Of a DNA stretch of 64,000 bases, positions 1 to 11,963 are shown one piece after another; the stretch's first letter is position 1; every line of letters starts with the position of its first letter. The stretch lies in contig QRDG01000480.1 of the NCBI GenBank assembly GCA_012064385.1, forward strand, positions 429,358-493,357, read 5' to 3'. The position numbers were made by a program, and so were the translations under genes. The notes beneath the pieces are model-generated. The model worked only from the letters and a program-made list of their open reading frames with translations. It had not been told where the DNA came from and did no database searches. The stretch is from Puccinellia tenuiflora. Taxonomy: Eukaryota; Streptophyta; Magnoliopsida; Poales; Poaceae.

Positions 1-800
1 GTGCGGCCAAGGCGAGTATGCTGTGGCCTGTGGGGCGCAGCACCCGGGAGAGCATCGGGTGCGGCCAAGGCAATTTTGTTGTCGCGGCGGAAGTAGTCGA
101 CGCGGTGGACCGGAGTCGACGCGGAGGACCGGAGTCGACGCGGCGGAAGTAGTCAACGCGGCGGACCGGAGTCGACGCGGCGGAGGTAGTCAACGCGGCG
201 GAGCAGAGTCGACGCGGCGGAGGTAGTCAACGCGGCGGACCGGAGTCGACGCGGCGGAAGTCGTCGAAGGCGGAGTCGACGAAGGTGGGGCCGCCAGCCC
301 GCGAGTGTCGGAGACGGAGCCGATGGAGGCGGAGCCGATGGAGGCGGAGTCGGCGAAGCCGAGGCCGCCAGCCCCCGAATGTTGGAGGCGGAGTCGACGA
401 AGGCGGAGTCGTCGAAGGCGGAGTCGACGAGGGTGGGGCCGCCAGCCCCCGAGTGTTGGAGGCGGAGTCGACGAAGGCGGAGTCGACGAAGGCGGAGTCG
501 CCAACCCCCGAGTGTCGGAGATGGAGCCGATGGAGGCGGAGTCGACGAAGGCGAGGCCGCCAGCCCTCGAGTGTTGGAGGCGGAGTCGACGAAGGCGGAG
601 TCGTCGAAGGCGGAGTCGACGAGGGTGGGGCCGCCAGCCCCCGAGTGTTGGAGGCGGAGTCGACGAAGGCGGGGTCGCCGAAGGCGGGGTCGCCGAAGGC
701 GGGGCCGCCAAAGGTGGGGCCGCCAGCCCCCGAGTGTCGGAGACGGAGCCGATGGAGGCGGAGTCGCCAGCCCCCGAGTGTCGGATGCGGCCAAAACAAA
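1..800. repeat. GC-rich minisatellite inside an LTR element
   Basis: Imperfect tandem array built on a 15-bp core like GGCGGAGTCGACGAA, with variants GTCGTCGAA and GTCGACGAG. The cores are grouped into higher-order blocks separated by a GCCGCCAGCCCCCGAGTG spacer that recurs at about 290, 370, 440, 500, 560, 630, 720 and 765. Because the period is a multiple of three and the monomer lacks stop codons, several frames on both strands stay open. I do not read these as genes. The array lies in the interior of the minus-strand LTR element whose 5' LTR is at 1786-2175. Confidence 0.85.
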
Positions 801-1785
801 TTATATATGTATGACTAAGTAGCCTTATTGATTAAAGAAATTAAATACGAAAACGACTTAGCTGTTGATGACGCGTAGGCTGTATGGCGATTAAGCCGGA
901 AGGCGTGTTGTTGATGACGTGAAGCACATCTACGGACCGTCGGCTCGTCAAAGACGGCGCGGTCCGAATTATACTGGGCGTAGTCGTAGATGATAGTGAT
1001 GTCGATGAAGCCGCATCGCAATGCTGGGGAGGTCGCACTTGTCGGCGGCGGCGGGTCGATGATGATCGTCACGAGCAGTCGCGTGTCACAAAAAGAAATC
1101 GACTGCGGAGATATTGGAGGTTGTCCATGATGAAATCGCCATGTTCACGCGCGGCGTAAATTATGCATGCGATTAGCCGTCCGGCCGGAAAATCCATGCA
1201 TGTAATTGATGGTCACATATCTGGTGCTTGATTCACGCCTCTCCTACTAACTTGATCATGGACCGATCTGATTTTTTTTTTTTTTCACGTGGCCTTCATG
1301 AAAGCTTGATTTGCCTTTTCGTTTTCTCGATCCGCGTAGACAAACGCCGTTTGGATCAGATCGGATCATCTTCTGCAGCCTCCTGCTCGCCACCGTGAAG
1401 TCCCGCGGTACAGAATTTTATACTCGCACGTGGACGCGGATGCGGGGAGCCGACACGGCCGCAGGAGTCCCCGCGGAAGTCGTGCTGATTCTGGCGTGCG
1501 CACAATGTTGCCGGATAATCTTGACCCGGTAGATTAATCAGCTGCGAGCGAGGTCGATGGTGCTGTTGAGCACCCGGGCATTGATGTGCTCCAGCGACGA
1601 GCCGCCGTGGCTGATGAAGATTAGACGTGTTGAAGAAGATGACCCGCTAGATCGGACCTGGCCGCCGTTGTCGATGAAGATTGATCGCGGTGAATCAGAT
1701 GCGATCTGGCCGCTGTTGCTGATGAAGATTGGAGCCGCCGAAACGTTGAATCCAGCGCGTGTTCTTTCCCACAGACGGCGCCAAT
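801..1785 (-). mobile_element. Internal region of minus-strand LTR element, no gene recognised
   Basis: This stretch lies downstream (on the minus strand) of the primer-binding site at 1767-1783, so it is the 5' interior of the element whose LTR is 1786-2175. The minus-strand frame near 1538-1760 repeats a short motif (IFI plus DNGG/SNSG-like words), which looks like repeated untranslated or low-complexity sequence rather than gag. No gag, protease or polymerase motif is visible in the window. The element continues beyond position 1. Confidence 0.5.
1767..1783 (-). other. Primer-binding site of minus-strand LTR element
   Basis: On the minus strand this reads TGGCGCCGTCTGTGGGA, two bases after the LTR end. 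TGGCGCC-type sites following an LTR are characteristic of many plant Gypsy elements. It fixes the orientation (minus) and the inner LTR edge at 1786. Confidence 0.75.
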
Positions 1786-2175
1786 TGTCGAGGTTGGGGC
1801 TCGGCAAATCCCAAGGTTGTGTGCCCCGGGTTGATTGAGGGGGAGAGAGGTACGCGCTGGTAGTTCCGTCGGCTGACAAGCAAGGATTTACCCAGGTTCG
1901 GCCCCTCGTGGTGAGGTAAAGACCTACATCCTGCTTGTCTGATTATACTCGTGGTGGTATTACAATGGTTAGCCGCCGGTGGCGGGTGTGGTATCTGATG
2001 TCCCCTGGGGATCCCTGCCTGGCTTTATAAAGGGAGCCAGGTAGGGTTTACATGTTTTCTTGCATTGTACTCCAAGTTGTGCTTCATGGGCTTCTTTGGG
2101 CCTGCCAGGTGGGCCGTAGATTGGATCGCACCAGGTATACCAATGATAGGGGACCCGAAGGGTATATCCCCGTCA
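1786..2175 (-). mobile_element. 5' LTR of a minus-strand Gypsy-like element
   Basis: A 390-bp LTR with TG...CA ends. On the minus strand it starts TGACGGGGATATACCC and ends just before the primer-binding site. A TATA-like CTTTATAAAG is present near 2025. The outer edge (2175) abuts sequence that matches the LTR of another element exactly from 2176 on, so this element inserted into that LTR. The expected 5-bp target duplication would be AGAGG (2176-2180), but its partner lies outside the window. Family name not assigned. Confidence 0.7.
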
Positions 2176-2743
2176 AGAGGAGACTACGGGGGTGAGGGAT
2201 CGAGCGGGCGAGGTCCGTGAAGTTGGGGATGGGTGCGGGATCGAGGGAGGAAGGAGATGGGGAGAGGGAGAAAAAGGGGAAAAAAAGGAGGGGGAGAGAG
2301 GAAAAGATAAGGTCCAGGGACCTGATTGCAGAAGAAAAGGAGCAGATTGAGAGGTGGAAGGGCAAATTTGCGGAACGACAAAAACGGAGGAGGGTGGCTG
2401 CAAGAACGTAGGGGGTAGGAACAGAAAAAGAACAGGGGCTGGCTAGGGTTTGCTCTAGGGTTTGCTTTGCTGGGCTTTTGGGCCTAGCTAGCTGGGCTAC
2501 TCTCTCTCGAAATTCTCAAAACATTTTTATTCTTTTGCAAAATAATTTTGATAATTAATTTTTGAAAACGGAGACGACTGTCTCGATAAAAATATTTTCC
2601 CGACAATTTTAGGAAAATAAAATAGGGTTTATTAAAAATAGTTTTTGCGGACAAAAACATGCGATGCCATGATGCTGATGTCATGATGATGCAAAAAGAA
2701 AAACAAGCAAAATCTAATTTGGGGAAAAACCCCGGGCATTACA
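2176..2743 (-). mobile_element. Partial 3' LTR of giant-LTR element
   Basis: This 568-bp stretch is nearly identical to 6098-6666 and ends with the same GGGCATTACA. It is the outer-strand start of the minus-strand 3' LTR, cut off at 2176 by the insertion of the element to its left. The remaining part of this LTR should lie beyond the left edge of the window. Confidence 0.85.
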
Positions 2744-3186
2744 ACCGACACCACTAACAAGGGATCTCGCCCCGAGATCCACGCTACCGTCAGGGGGGAA
2801 AGAAGAGCTAGGTTAACTATCGAAGCTTCTTGCGCCATGTTGATCTTCTCGACACCACTAACAAGAGGTTCTTGCTCACGTCGATGGCGATGTTCGTCTG
2901 TCGAGATTGCTTCCAGATCGAACCTATTAGGAAAAGGCAAGAGATCGTCCAACCCACGTAGATGCTATAACCGGAAGGTAGATGAGGAAGAAGATTTAAA
3001 TCACACAAAGTTAAGAGGGGGAATAGCAGAGGGATAAGGAATAAACAAGAGTCCTATTGAGATCTTTTCAAATAACTTTTAGCAAAAATATTTTGGACAC
3101 TCTACAAACAACGACCATTAGCTAGGGTATCCTACAGGCAGACTGGACTCGCGGAGTATCGAAGAACCAGAGCTCTGATACCACTT
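2744..3186 (-). mobile_element. 443-bp interior of giant-LTR element
   Basis: The whole space between the two LTRs is only 443 bp. It contains the primer-binding site near the right end and no coding domain. A short phrase, CGACACCACTAACAAG, occurs at about 2747 and again at about 2850. The element is therefore non-autonomous, with LTRs about eight times longer than its interior. Confidence 0.75.
3164..3183 (-). other. Primer-binding site, tRNA-Met type
   Basis: On the minus strand it reads TGGTATCAGAGCTCTGGTTC, three bases inside the LTR boundary. TGGTATCAGAGC is the usual initiator-tRNA-Met primer site of plant LTR retrotransposons. It fixes the LTR inner edge at 3187 and the minus orientation. 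Confidence 0.85.
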
Positions 3187-6100
3187 TGTAACGCCCCAAG
3201 ATCGGTACTATGCAGACTTGAGCATTCCAGCCAAATCCGCATAATAACGATCCTAAATGACGTCCACCAGGCATAACGTGCACGTCGCAACACACACGTT
3301 ATGCGGGTGGAATTGTGATAACATTACAACAGTTCTCGATGGAACCCACAAAAGAACATATATACAACAACGACTCACCGAGTCAAGAGCGAAGATACAA
3401 TACAAAGATCCAAAATAACAACGGAAGCGGGTAGCGTCCGGCTACGGACAAGAAACAAAATGGACTAAGAGTCCTGAAGATAAACGAAGGCACCATATCC
3501 CTGCCCAGGCCAAGCCGGAGGGATTCCCAAGCTAACGTTGTCAGACTTCAAACCTGTTGGCTGCATTGGAATAGCAGCCCCGAAGGGGTCAGTACTATAA
3601 AACAGTACTGGCAAGTAATACTCACAAGATATCAAAGCTGGAATTCCGGGGAAAGAGGCTTAGCGATTGAGGCGGCAAGCAGCACTAACAACTTATAAAG
3701 ACACGCTACAACTTACGTCTAATAGAGACAAGGTAAGAGAGCGCAAAAAGAACCAACTATACTACTCACCAAACAAACCCGCCCTAAAACGACTCCCTCG
3801 TATCCTCAACCCACGAGGAAGAAGTCCGGGCACTCACACGGTGGACAAGTTTTAAAACAGATTATTATTCAAGTAATCTATCTTACTAGTCAAGTTATTA
3901 TCATCATAAGGTGTAAGTTGTCTATGATCTTTTTAGCCAGCGCATTTCACCAAGTCGTCCATAACCGCGGACACGGCTTTTCGAAAAGATTTCACCCTGT
4001 AGGGATGCACCAATGAACCCACACGCATCGAAACTCTCGCTTAGAGGTGTACCGGTGGAGGTTTCGACGCAACGTTTCCCTTCTCTACAAACAAGTCCAG
4101 GGAGCCACCTAGCTAGGACTGATCCACCTTGAGAGTCCGGCCGAAGCTTCGAGGTGGGCCTAACCGTTGCGTGAACGGCTTCGGGAGGGAACACTCATAC
4201 GATTGCCCCTCCTTCCACATGCGGTTAATGCACGGTCCGCAACAACTATCGAAACACCCGAACTACTTGTGGCATCCTGGACAAGTTTGAGGATCCGGTA
4301 ATAGATTGCGGGGAGGCCCATAGAACTCCCACATGTGGTTAGTGCGCTCAGTCTTGGATCAGCAGAAAAGAACTCGGGTCCTAGGCGACACTAGCAGAAC
4401 AAACGCCACGATTTCCCTTCCGCCGGTGCCTTATCTTTATTAAGGTATTCCCATCGCAACATAAAATAAAGATTACCATTTTAGTTGAGCCTAGCTATCA
4501 TGTCAATAAGACTAGACAAAAAGATAACATGACTGAATCAAAGCACCTGAGCATGCACTAGGACTCGCAAGGCTAACAAGGTAAACAAGCAACAGGGTAA
4601 TAGGATGTGGAGGTGTGGCTATATCATGGCTGCAAGGTAAACATGCATATAGGATCGAGACACAAGCATCGCGACATAAGGCTAGCAAGGAACAAAAGAT
4701 AGGACGAGTGAGAGACAGAAAACAAGCAAAGATATCAAGGGAGTATCACTTGCCTACAATCCGGTAGAGGTAGCAGAACCTGTCGTTGCTCACATCAACT
4801 CAACGTCCTAATCCCGAAGAAGCAACGAACACCGGAAACATAAAAGATGCATTTTACTTCTATGACAAAAGAACCGGCATGTTGATGACATGATGCATGA
4901 CAACTTAAAGGTGATCCAATTTTATTCCCTAACACATGTCAAAACATTTTAAATGGGATCGCTGCACAATATAGATGCACCGGACAAATCCCATAATTAA
5001 ATTGATTTAATACAACTAAATGGATAAAGGTGTGATGTTAATTAATGATGCATGATTTTATAAGATATCGCATATATATGGCATATAGGGGTTTAGGGTT
5101 GGGGCACACATCGGATTGGGGGATCTTCGGATTCGGAAGCCACCGTCTTCGGATCGGAGAGGAAGTAGTCGAAGTAGTGGTTGTAGTCGAAGTAGTCGAG
5201 GTAGTCGTTCATCCGGAGTCGGAGTAGTCGAGGTAGTCGACGTCGTGGAAGTAGTCATACTCGGGATGTCGGGGTTGCAGACCTTGGCGTTCCGTCTTGG
5301 GGTCATCGGGGGTCCGGTATCGGAGAACTCGGCGGGTTCCGGTCGGGTAAGAACTTGTCGTATCCGTCTTCGGTCATCGGGTCGGAGAACTCGGGTTTGC
5401 GGGGTCGTGGAAGCCGTCCTTTTCGTATCGCCATTCACGGTCATCGGAGAACTCGGCGTCGGGAAACGGCTTCATGTCGGGAAACATCGGGGAACTTGCG
5501 GGTTCCCGTCGGGAAGCAACATCGGGAAACGACCGGGAAACACGGCACGGGAGACGTCGGGGAACTCAACAGAGACGTCGGGAAACACCGGGAAATGGGA
5601 GACGGGGAAACGGCAACGGGCAAGGGAGACAGCAATGAGGACGTGCACGGAGCCGGGCAGTAGGGACAGCAGCACCAGGACAACCACGAGCAGCACAACA
5701 TCGTACAGGAGACACACATGGAGAGCAGCACCGGGGCACGACATGGGGACGTCAACAGGGAACACAGCAACGAGGTCGACGGTGACCGAGACGTACATCA
5801 GCTCGGCAGTCATGGCAACCGAAGGAGGGGCGGCCACAGGGAGAGGGAGGTGGGGGGAAGCAGGCGCGACAGGGGGAGGTTGGAGGACCGGCGGCGCGCT
5901 GGCCGGAGATGGCCGGGGAAGGGAGCTCGCGGGGCAGAGGAGCGGCCAGCGGCGGCTCGGGGCGACGAGAGGCGGCCGGTGGCGCGAGGACGGGAGGGAG
6001 AAGGGCGGCGTGGCCGGAGTGGGCCATGGCCGAAGCGGGAAAAGAGCTCGTCGGGGCGGCCACTCGTGGTGGTGCTCGGGTCGACGGGAGGTTGGGGAGA

Positions 6101-6666
6101 GGAGACTGCGGGGGTGAGGGATCGAGCGGGTGAGGTCCGTGAAGTTGGGGATGGGTGCGGGATCGAGGGAGGAAGGAGATGGGGAGAGGGAGAAAAAGGG
6201 GAAAAAAAGGAGAGAGAGAGAGGAAAAGATAAGGTCCAGGGACCTGATTGCAGAAGAAAAGGAGCAGATTGAGAGGTGGAAGGGCAAATTTGCGAAACGA
6301 TGAAAACGGAGGAGGGTGGCTGCAAGAACGTAGGGGGTGGGAACAGAAAAAGAACAGGGGCTGGCTAGGGTTTGCTCTAGGGTTTGCTTTGCTGGTCTTT
6401 TGGGCCTAGCTAGCTGGGCTACTCTCTCTCGCAATTCTCAAAACATTTTTATTCTTTTGCAAAAATAATTTTGATAATTAATTTTTGAAAACGGAGACGA
6501 CTGTCTCGATAAAAATATTTTTCCGACAATTTTAGGAAAATAAAATAGGGTTTATTAAAAATAGTTTTTGCGGACAAAAACATGCGATGCCATGATGCTG
6601 ATGTCATGATGATGCAAAAAGAAAAACAAGCAAAATCTAATTTGGGGAAAAACCCCGGGCATTACA
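3187..6666 (-). mobile_element. 5' LTR (3.48 kb) of giant-LTR element
   Basis: A TG...CA-bounded block that on the minus strand begins TGTAATGCCC and ends GGGCGTTACA, giving matching short inverted ends. The inner end is set by the tRNA-Met primer site, the outer by identity to the other LTR copy. Long open frames at 5116-6117 and their complements come from GC-rich, repeat-bearing LTR sequence and show no domain. Parts resemble the plus-strand LTR at 46034-49744 (shared words around CTTTTCGAAAAG and GTCCGCGGTTATGGAC), so the two belong to related families. Large retrotransposon derivatives (LARD-like) are a reasonable class; family not assigned. Confidence 0.8.
5158..5620. repeat. Two short tandem-repeat tracts inside the LTR
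   Basis: The first tract (about 5163-5255) repeats GTAGTCGAAGTAGTCGAGG-like words. The second (about 5445-5600) repeats GTCGGGAAAC and GTCGGGGAAC words. Both lie in the GC-rich part of the 3.48-kb LTR and keep frames open without coding meaning. Confidence 0.7.
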
Positions 6667-7096
6667 AAATATCTAATGCTACGAGGCACAGAAAAATCCA
6701 TGGGATTTTGTCCAATCTTATGTTTGGTAATTGATATATTGACTTTCATCAAGTAACTAGGTAAGAGACTGTATCCTCACATTCTTCAAATGGTTAATCC
6801 CTTTAGTTTTCAAGAGATATACATAACCGTATCCGGTGAATCATCGATCAAAGTCTGTTTTTGCCGTCTTTAGTTTTCAAGAGAATTTACATAACTGTAT
6901 CTCGTGAATCCTCAATCAATTAAAGTAAGCTCTTTTTCCGTGGTAGAAAGATCTTTTTGTCGTCAGAGAGTTTTTACAATGAGAAGTGAACCGTGATTGT
7001 AGTAGCCTCATCAACCCTCCCTCCCCCTCTCCCCTCTATCTGATTTTATTGTCTCATGTGCTGTTTGTTGGCGAGTGTGTACTATACTCCTCCAGC
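6667..7096. other. No gene seen
   Basis: 430 bp between the LTR end and the target duplication of the Harbinger-like element. AT-rich, with two related phrases containing TTTTCAAGAGA..TACATAAC at about 6808 and 6872. No recognisable gene or element. Confidence 0.5.
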
Positions 7097-7099
7097 TTA

Positions 7100-9400
7100 G
7101 AGCATCTCTAGCAGGTACGCCAAACCGCAAACCGCAAACGCGCGGATGCAGGCCGAGAAAAACGCGATTTGCAGGCCGAAAAAAGCCCCGGCAGAGCAGA
7201 TCCCGCATGCGCAAACCGCATAACAGCATATTTGCGGGATCTGCTCCGCCGGGAGGACACAAAACCTGTATCAAAAACTGCAAAATAGGTGTTTGACAAA
7301 ATGACACAGGTCGATGCAATGTTTTAAACTCGCGACACAGGTGTTCGACGAAATGACACAGGTGTTCACGATGACAATGCGACACAAATAAGGTTGAGGC
7401 GATGCAAATCAATGAAGATCATGCTGACGGCGTGTTGTCAACACCACCATTCGTCACCGCAGCTGCCGTCGCAGACGCCGCCTCCTCTGCAGCAGCTCGA
7501 GCCGCCGCCGCTGCTCTCCTTCTTGCCAAGATCTCCATCCTTGACAAGTCCCACCATTCCTTGGTGAAGGCATCCATGGTGGATGGATCCATCACCATCA
7601 CTTTGTTCTCCTCTGCGATGAGCTCGGCCATGGCGCGGTTCTCCTCGGCACTAGCCCTCTTCTCCTCCACAGTCGCCTTGCGCATCTCATCCTGTCGAAG
7701 TATGTCCCACCTGGCTTGCTTCTCTTGGCTCTTCCTCTCCATCATCATCGCCTTGGCCTCCAAGGCCTTGTTGACCAGCAGCTCCTTGGACCTCATCATC
7801 TCGTCGATCTTGTCTCTCAAACCGGCAGCCTCGGCTTGCTTCCTTAGCTTCTCTTTCGTCTTCTTGTTTCCATCCGGCCTCCCCGAGTTCCTCTTGGTTG
7901 TGATCACATCATCCTCGTCATCATCCAATTGCTCAAGGGCACCCCTGGCAGGTGGTGTTTCCTTGTCCCGCACCTTCCACTTCTCGCTATGCTCAAGTAG
8001 CTTCCAGCAATGGTGTAGCGAAAATGGCTTTCCTTTAGATGCCGGCATCTGCTTGTACCTCTCCATTGCAATGGCATCCTACAAGAAGAATGAAGTGAGC
8101 ATACACAACAATGAAGTGAGCATACAACAAGAATGAAGTGAGCTCACCCAATCATCGCTGGTGGTGCCACTAGGAGGAGCATTCCTCACTTGCTCAAGGC
8201 ACCCGCTCCAACGGCTGACGATGTTCTTGTTGTTGTCCCATCGACCTTGCAACGATCTGTAGGTGCGCTGCGTCGTCAAAGCATTGGGTGGCATGTTCTG
8301 GAAGAACGCATCCTCAATCCTGTGCCAGTACCGCTTGCCGGTTTGATCGGTGCCGGTCACGGCATCCATTGACACCGACTCCCACGCCCTGATCAAAGCT
8401 ATGTCTTCCACCTCGCTGTAGTTGGCAGTGCGGATGGACACCTTCTTCGCCGGCGCAGGGACATTGATCAACACATCGACCGCTTCCTCTTGAGTGATCT
8501 CCTCCGCGGCTTCCTCCTCGCACTCCTCCTCGTCGGTCTCGGGCCTCATCTCGTAGTCCATCGCGGGCTCATCCTCGTCATCTCCGAGTGGCGCCGTGTC
8601 AATGTCGATCATCGCCGAGGTCATCATGTCGACGAACGACTCGTTCGCCGCGTGCCTGCGATGGAGAGTGTCAGCTGCCGCGTGTTCACCGCCGTCGGCA
8701 AGTTGAAAGAGGGGAAAAAGTACCTTGGTGTGTCGTGGTCGTTTGTTGGCGGAGGAATGGGTGTCGCTGGCGCAGTCATCAAGGCCGCCATCGAAGCATA
8801 CTTCTTCTGCGCCGGCTTCCTGGAGACGACCTTCTTCACCGCCGGCGTCTTGGCGGTGGTCTTCGTCGCCGCGGTCTTCGGTCCGGCAGCTGGTGGGGGA
8901 GCAGCGGACGCGGACGACGACGCGACGACACGCGTGCCCTGCCGCTTGCGCTTGGCCGCTTCAGCCATGGCGCGGGGAGCGAGCTGGGCGGCGGCGGCGG
9001 ATCTGCCGGTAGGGTTCGCGGCGGTGGTCGATTCGACCTGCGCGGCGGAGAGGGGCACGCTCCCAGGGGTAGGAGCCGCCATGGCAGCGCTAGAAAGCCG
9101 CGGCGAGGTGGAATCCGACGGGGAGCGAGCTGGGCGGCGGCGGCGGCTGCGCGGGGGAAAGGGGGGGGGGGGGGATTTTTCTTCACGCCAACGCCTTGCA
9201 CGCGATGCAGATCGACCTGCATACAGCCGCGAAACCTACATATATGTAGGTTTGGCGACCGCGGATGCCGGCGCCTGCAAAAATATTTGCAGGTTTGGTC
9301 GATATGCCGTATCTGCTCGGGGCGCTTTTTTCGACCAAAACTGCATACGAGCGGTTATTATGCAGTTTCGACAAATATGCCGTATCTGCTAGAGATGCTC
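7100..9400 (-). mobile_element. PIF/Harbinger-like DNA transposon, 2301 bp
   Basis: The inverted ends read GAGCATCTCTAGCAG on both strands and are flanked by the trinucleotide TTA at 7097-7099 and 9401-9403. That is the target duplication expected of PIF/Harbinger elements. Subterminal repeats (GACACAGGTGTTC words near 7290-7370; ATATGCCGTATCTGCT words near 9305 and 9377) lie inside both ends. The element carries an apparently intact Myb/SANT-like gene on the minus strand but no DDE transposase. It is probably mobilised in trans, or is a derivative that lost its transposase gene. Confidence 0.85.
7419..9082 (-). CDS. Myb/SANT-like protein of a Harbinger-type element (3 exons)
   Basis: Spliced minus-strand gene: exon 1 9082-8724, exon 2 8655-8148, exon 3 8078-7419. 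The introns are 68 and 69 bp with GT...AG ends (GTACTTTT..ATCGCAG and GTGAGCTC..CTTGTAG). The joined frame is open for 508 codons. Exon 1 encodes a basic Ala/Lys/Pro-rich tail. Exon 2 holds an acidic stretch and a Myb/SANT-like trihelix region (about residues 197-270, with SEVEDIALIRAWESVS and a later SLQGRW). Exon 3 holds a Lys/Glu-rich coiled coil resembling the NAM-associated C-terminal domain (KPFSLHHCWKLLEHSEKW). In PIF/Harbinger elements such proteins (ORF1) assist the transposase by binding DNA. Here no transposase gene accompanies it. Host relatives of the same family exist, so domestication cannot be excluded from sequence alone. The start is the first in-frame ATG of exon 1. Confidence 0.8.
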
Positions 9401-9403
9401 TTA

Positions 9404-10708
9404 CTACTACTAATTGGCTGACCTGTCCATCCGAGGAGACCATCACCACAATGAGATCCAAGTGTGAGGCTGTCCTACTTCAATGTTTCAGCTGGTGAAA
9501 ACATAGGTAATCTCGTCCAAAGAAAACATTGTAGACGTACGATGCTGCCGCCGACCTGTTGTGATGTGATGGGTGAAAATTACCCTGTACCCGCTGATTC
9601 TGTGCCGGTGTCCGACTCAGCAGTAAACCTGAAACTGAAACAATCTCGTGCTGTAGGCTGTAGCTAGCGGTGCATTTGTCTGAACCTGTAACCACGGCTT
9701 ACGGATAGAGAACGGTGAATAGTACAGTACTACCAGGGCAGTGCTGTGTTCAGATCCAGTGCCGGTTGGTTGGTTGTTGATCCCGAGAGAAGAATGTTCT
9801 CTGCAACATATACTGATCGATGAGAAGCTTCTGTACGTGTGATGTATATAATCGATGAGCCCCTGCCGTATATATAATATAAATCTTCTCATTCCAGTCT
9901 TGAAATCAAAACCGATGGGGACGAGGCTGGCTGAGAGGCTCCACTGCGTGCGACCTTATCTGGTATTGTGTCATTTCAAGTTTTGGTTGTGGTCCTTGTC
10001 GAGAGATCTAGCTTTTCTGCGTCTCATCCAGCTCCGGTATTGTACCATGGCCGGCATGGGTGCGTTGCGTACTGGTTAGATCGAGCCACTGTTCCATCGA
10101 TGCCGACTGCGCCGGCCCTTCCCCAATCATCAACCAGACCTTTTTACTACAAAGGGCAGCTTGCCAGAACCATCCATGTCACACACAAGAACTATCTGAA
10201 TGAACAAGAGAGCCAGTGCGTTTGAAAAAAATGCCCACTAGTAATTAAGAAAATCTATATAGCTTCAGCTGCTGTCAGGTGAGATCCAACGATTTCTGAT
10301 GCGGCGGCATGTTGCCACATTATACAGATCAACCGACAGACAGGAGATAAGTTGCGTGCAGCATAAATAATCTGTGTATTCGATAGTACGTTTACAGTGG
10401 AGAGGCAGCATAACATATTTCCATGGAGCGCATGCATCATGGCACCACCAGCAAACTAAGACAGTTTCACATGCTTGCTCGTCACACTGTCAGTCAGGCC
10501 ATGTATCTGCCGAAAACGTTGGAACTCTGCATCATCTCATCACGAACTAAACTAAACTAGTAGCAGCCAGTAGGAGTTGACCCCAGCTAGCAAAGTCACA
10601 ATCTCTTGTGCCGCCTGGCGGCAACCGGAAGAACGATAGGATCGATCGGAATAATATCCAGGCATGCTGGCACCACCCACCACCTCGGCAGCAGCAGTAG
10701 ATTATTTT
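9404..10708. other. No gene seen
   Basis: About 1.3 kb with no domain-bearing frame on either strand. There are short open frames only, none with recognisable content. It precedes the first copy of the segmental repeat. Confidence 0.5.
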
Positions 10709-11963
10709 GCATCCTTGCGAAAGTCCTGATGGATGCAGCTTGATGGAGTAAATCTAAGGCACATGGGGATGGGGCATAGGCGAAGCAGACACCTGATAAG
10801 ATGCACGGCCCTCTGTTTCGAAAAAGAATGGAAGATGCACGGCCGGCCGGCCGGTGAAGGGAAACAGTGAGAAACATCGGACGCATCTGGTAGTTCGAAG
10901 AAGAAAAGGGCAAAAAGGGAGGGAGATGAGAGAAACATGGAGATGGATCTTTCCATTGCAGATGTCGATCAGGAGGACATCGATCACATGCACCATCGTA
11001 TCGATCGATGGTTCTTCCCGGACCCCCCAAATTTTCCTTCTCTCCCCTTATTATTCGATCTTTAGCGAGAGCTGTAGGAATCGTCGGAGTAGAAATCGTT
11101 GCAGTACTAATAACAGCCCACCATCTTGTAGCAAGTGAATTAATTATGCAGGATCAACCGTGTTTGTCATATCGAACAAGAGGTCACGGTATTTCCTTTA
11201 ATTACGACTGGCGCACCATGCTAGGCAAGATCGGCAGGGGTTTCCTTGATCGCTAGGAAGGCTAAGTCTCTTTCAATTGGCGCAACACAGTTCAACAGGG
11301 CGATCGAGCGTCACATCGGGGAACGGTGTCTTGCTAAAACGCGACGGGTATATATGGGCGGTGTGGTCTTTTCGCTGGTCATATTCTTGACTTATCCTAG
11401 ATAGCTAGCACAGTAGGCGCTGGCATGCTGCATGAGAGGCCAACTCGATCGAGTAACTATACAAATTGGCCGTCTCATATGGATGATCGGGACTCACACG
11501 GCACACTTATATTCTGACTGTACCACGAGACAGCCCGTACAGATGAGATGGTGGTCGATCGATGGCGAGAAGCAACAGGAGATCCATTTCATCGATCGCT
11601 AGCTAGTGGCCAAGATCCACCGTGAATCGCGATGAATTTGTCCAGTCCAGCCACGATAGGGCACAGCGCGCGCGTGGTACGTACGGAACGACGGTCGATC
11701 GGGCAGAGCCGGCCGGCCACTTGTTCCCTCCCCCGCGCGTGGCATGCATGCATGCATGGTGCAGCGGTCATGGCACCGACGCTCCGGCCCCGGATCCGTT
11801 CCCGTGCGCGCCCTCGCACACAGATCGATCAGCAGGCTGTCGACGTCGGTGACAACCTGACGAAAGGGGCGTGTTGTTATGGGATCTGCACCTTGTCGCA
11901 CTCTGAATCTAGGGATCGTAGACTTAATAATGATAATCATCGAGTTGAAGCTAGGGTTTGTTG

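Noticed and set aside
1..800. Spacer-repeat appearance suggestive of a CRISPR-like array
   Set aside because: Monomers vary continuously, there are no unique spacers and no associated genes, and the context is a plant retrotransposon.
153..822. Several overlapping open frames of 150-210 codons on both strands
   Set aside because: All arise from a minisatellite whose monomers lack stops in many frames; products are repetitive Arg/Pro/Ser or Ala/Glu-rich strings without domains.
3164..3183. tRNA-Met-like sequence as a tRNA gene
   Set aside because: Only the 3'-end complement is present, next to an LTR end, so it is a primer-binding site. The same holds for the sites at 1767, 28652, 36571, 41048 and 49748.
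5116..6117. 333-codon plus-strand frame and a 320-codon minus-strand frame
   Set aside because: They lie wholly inside a 3.48-kb LTR, overlap each other on opposite strands, contain short tandem repeats and show no domain.
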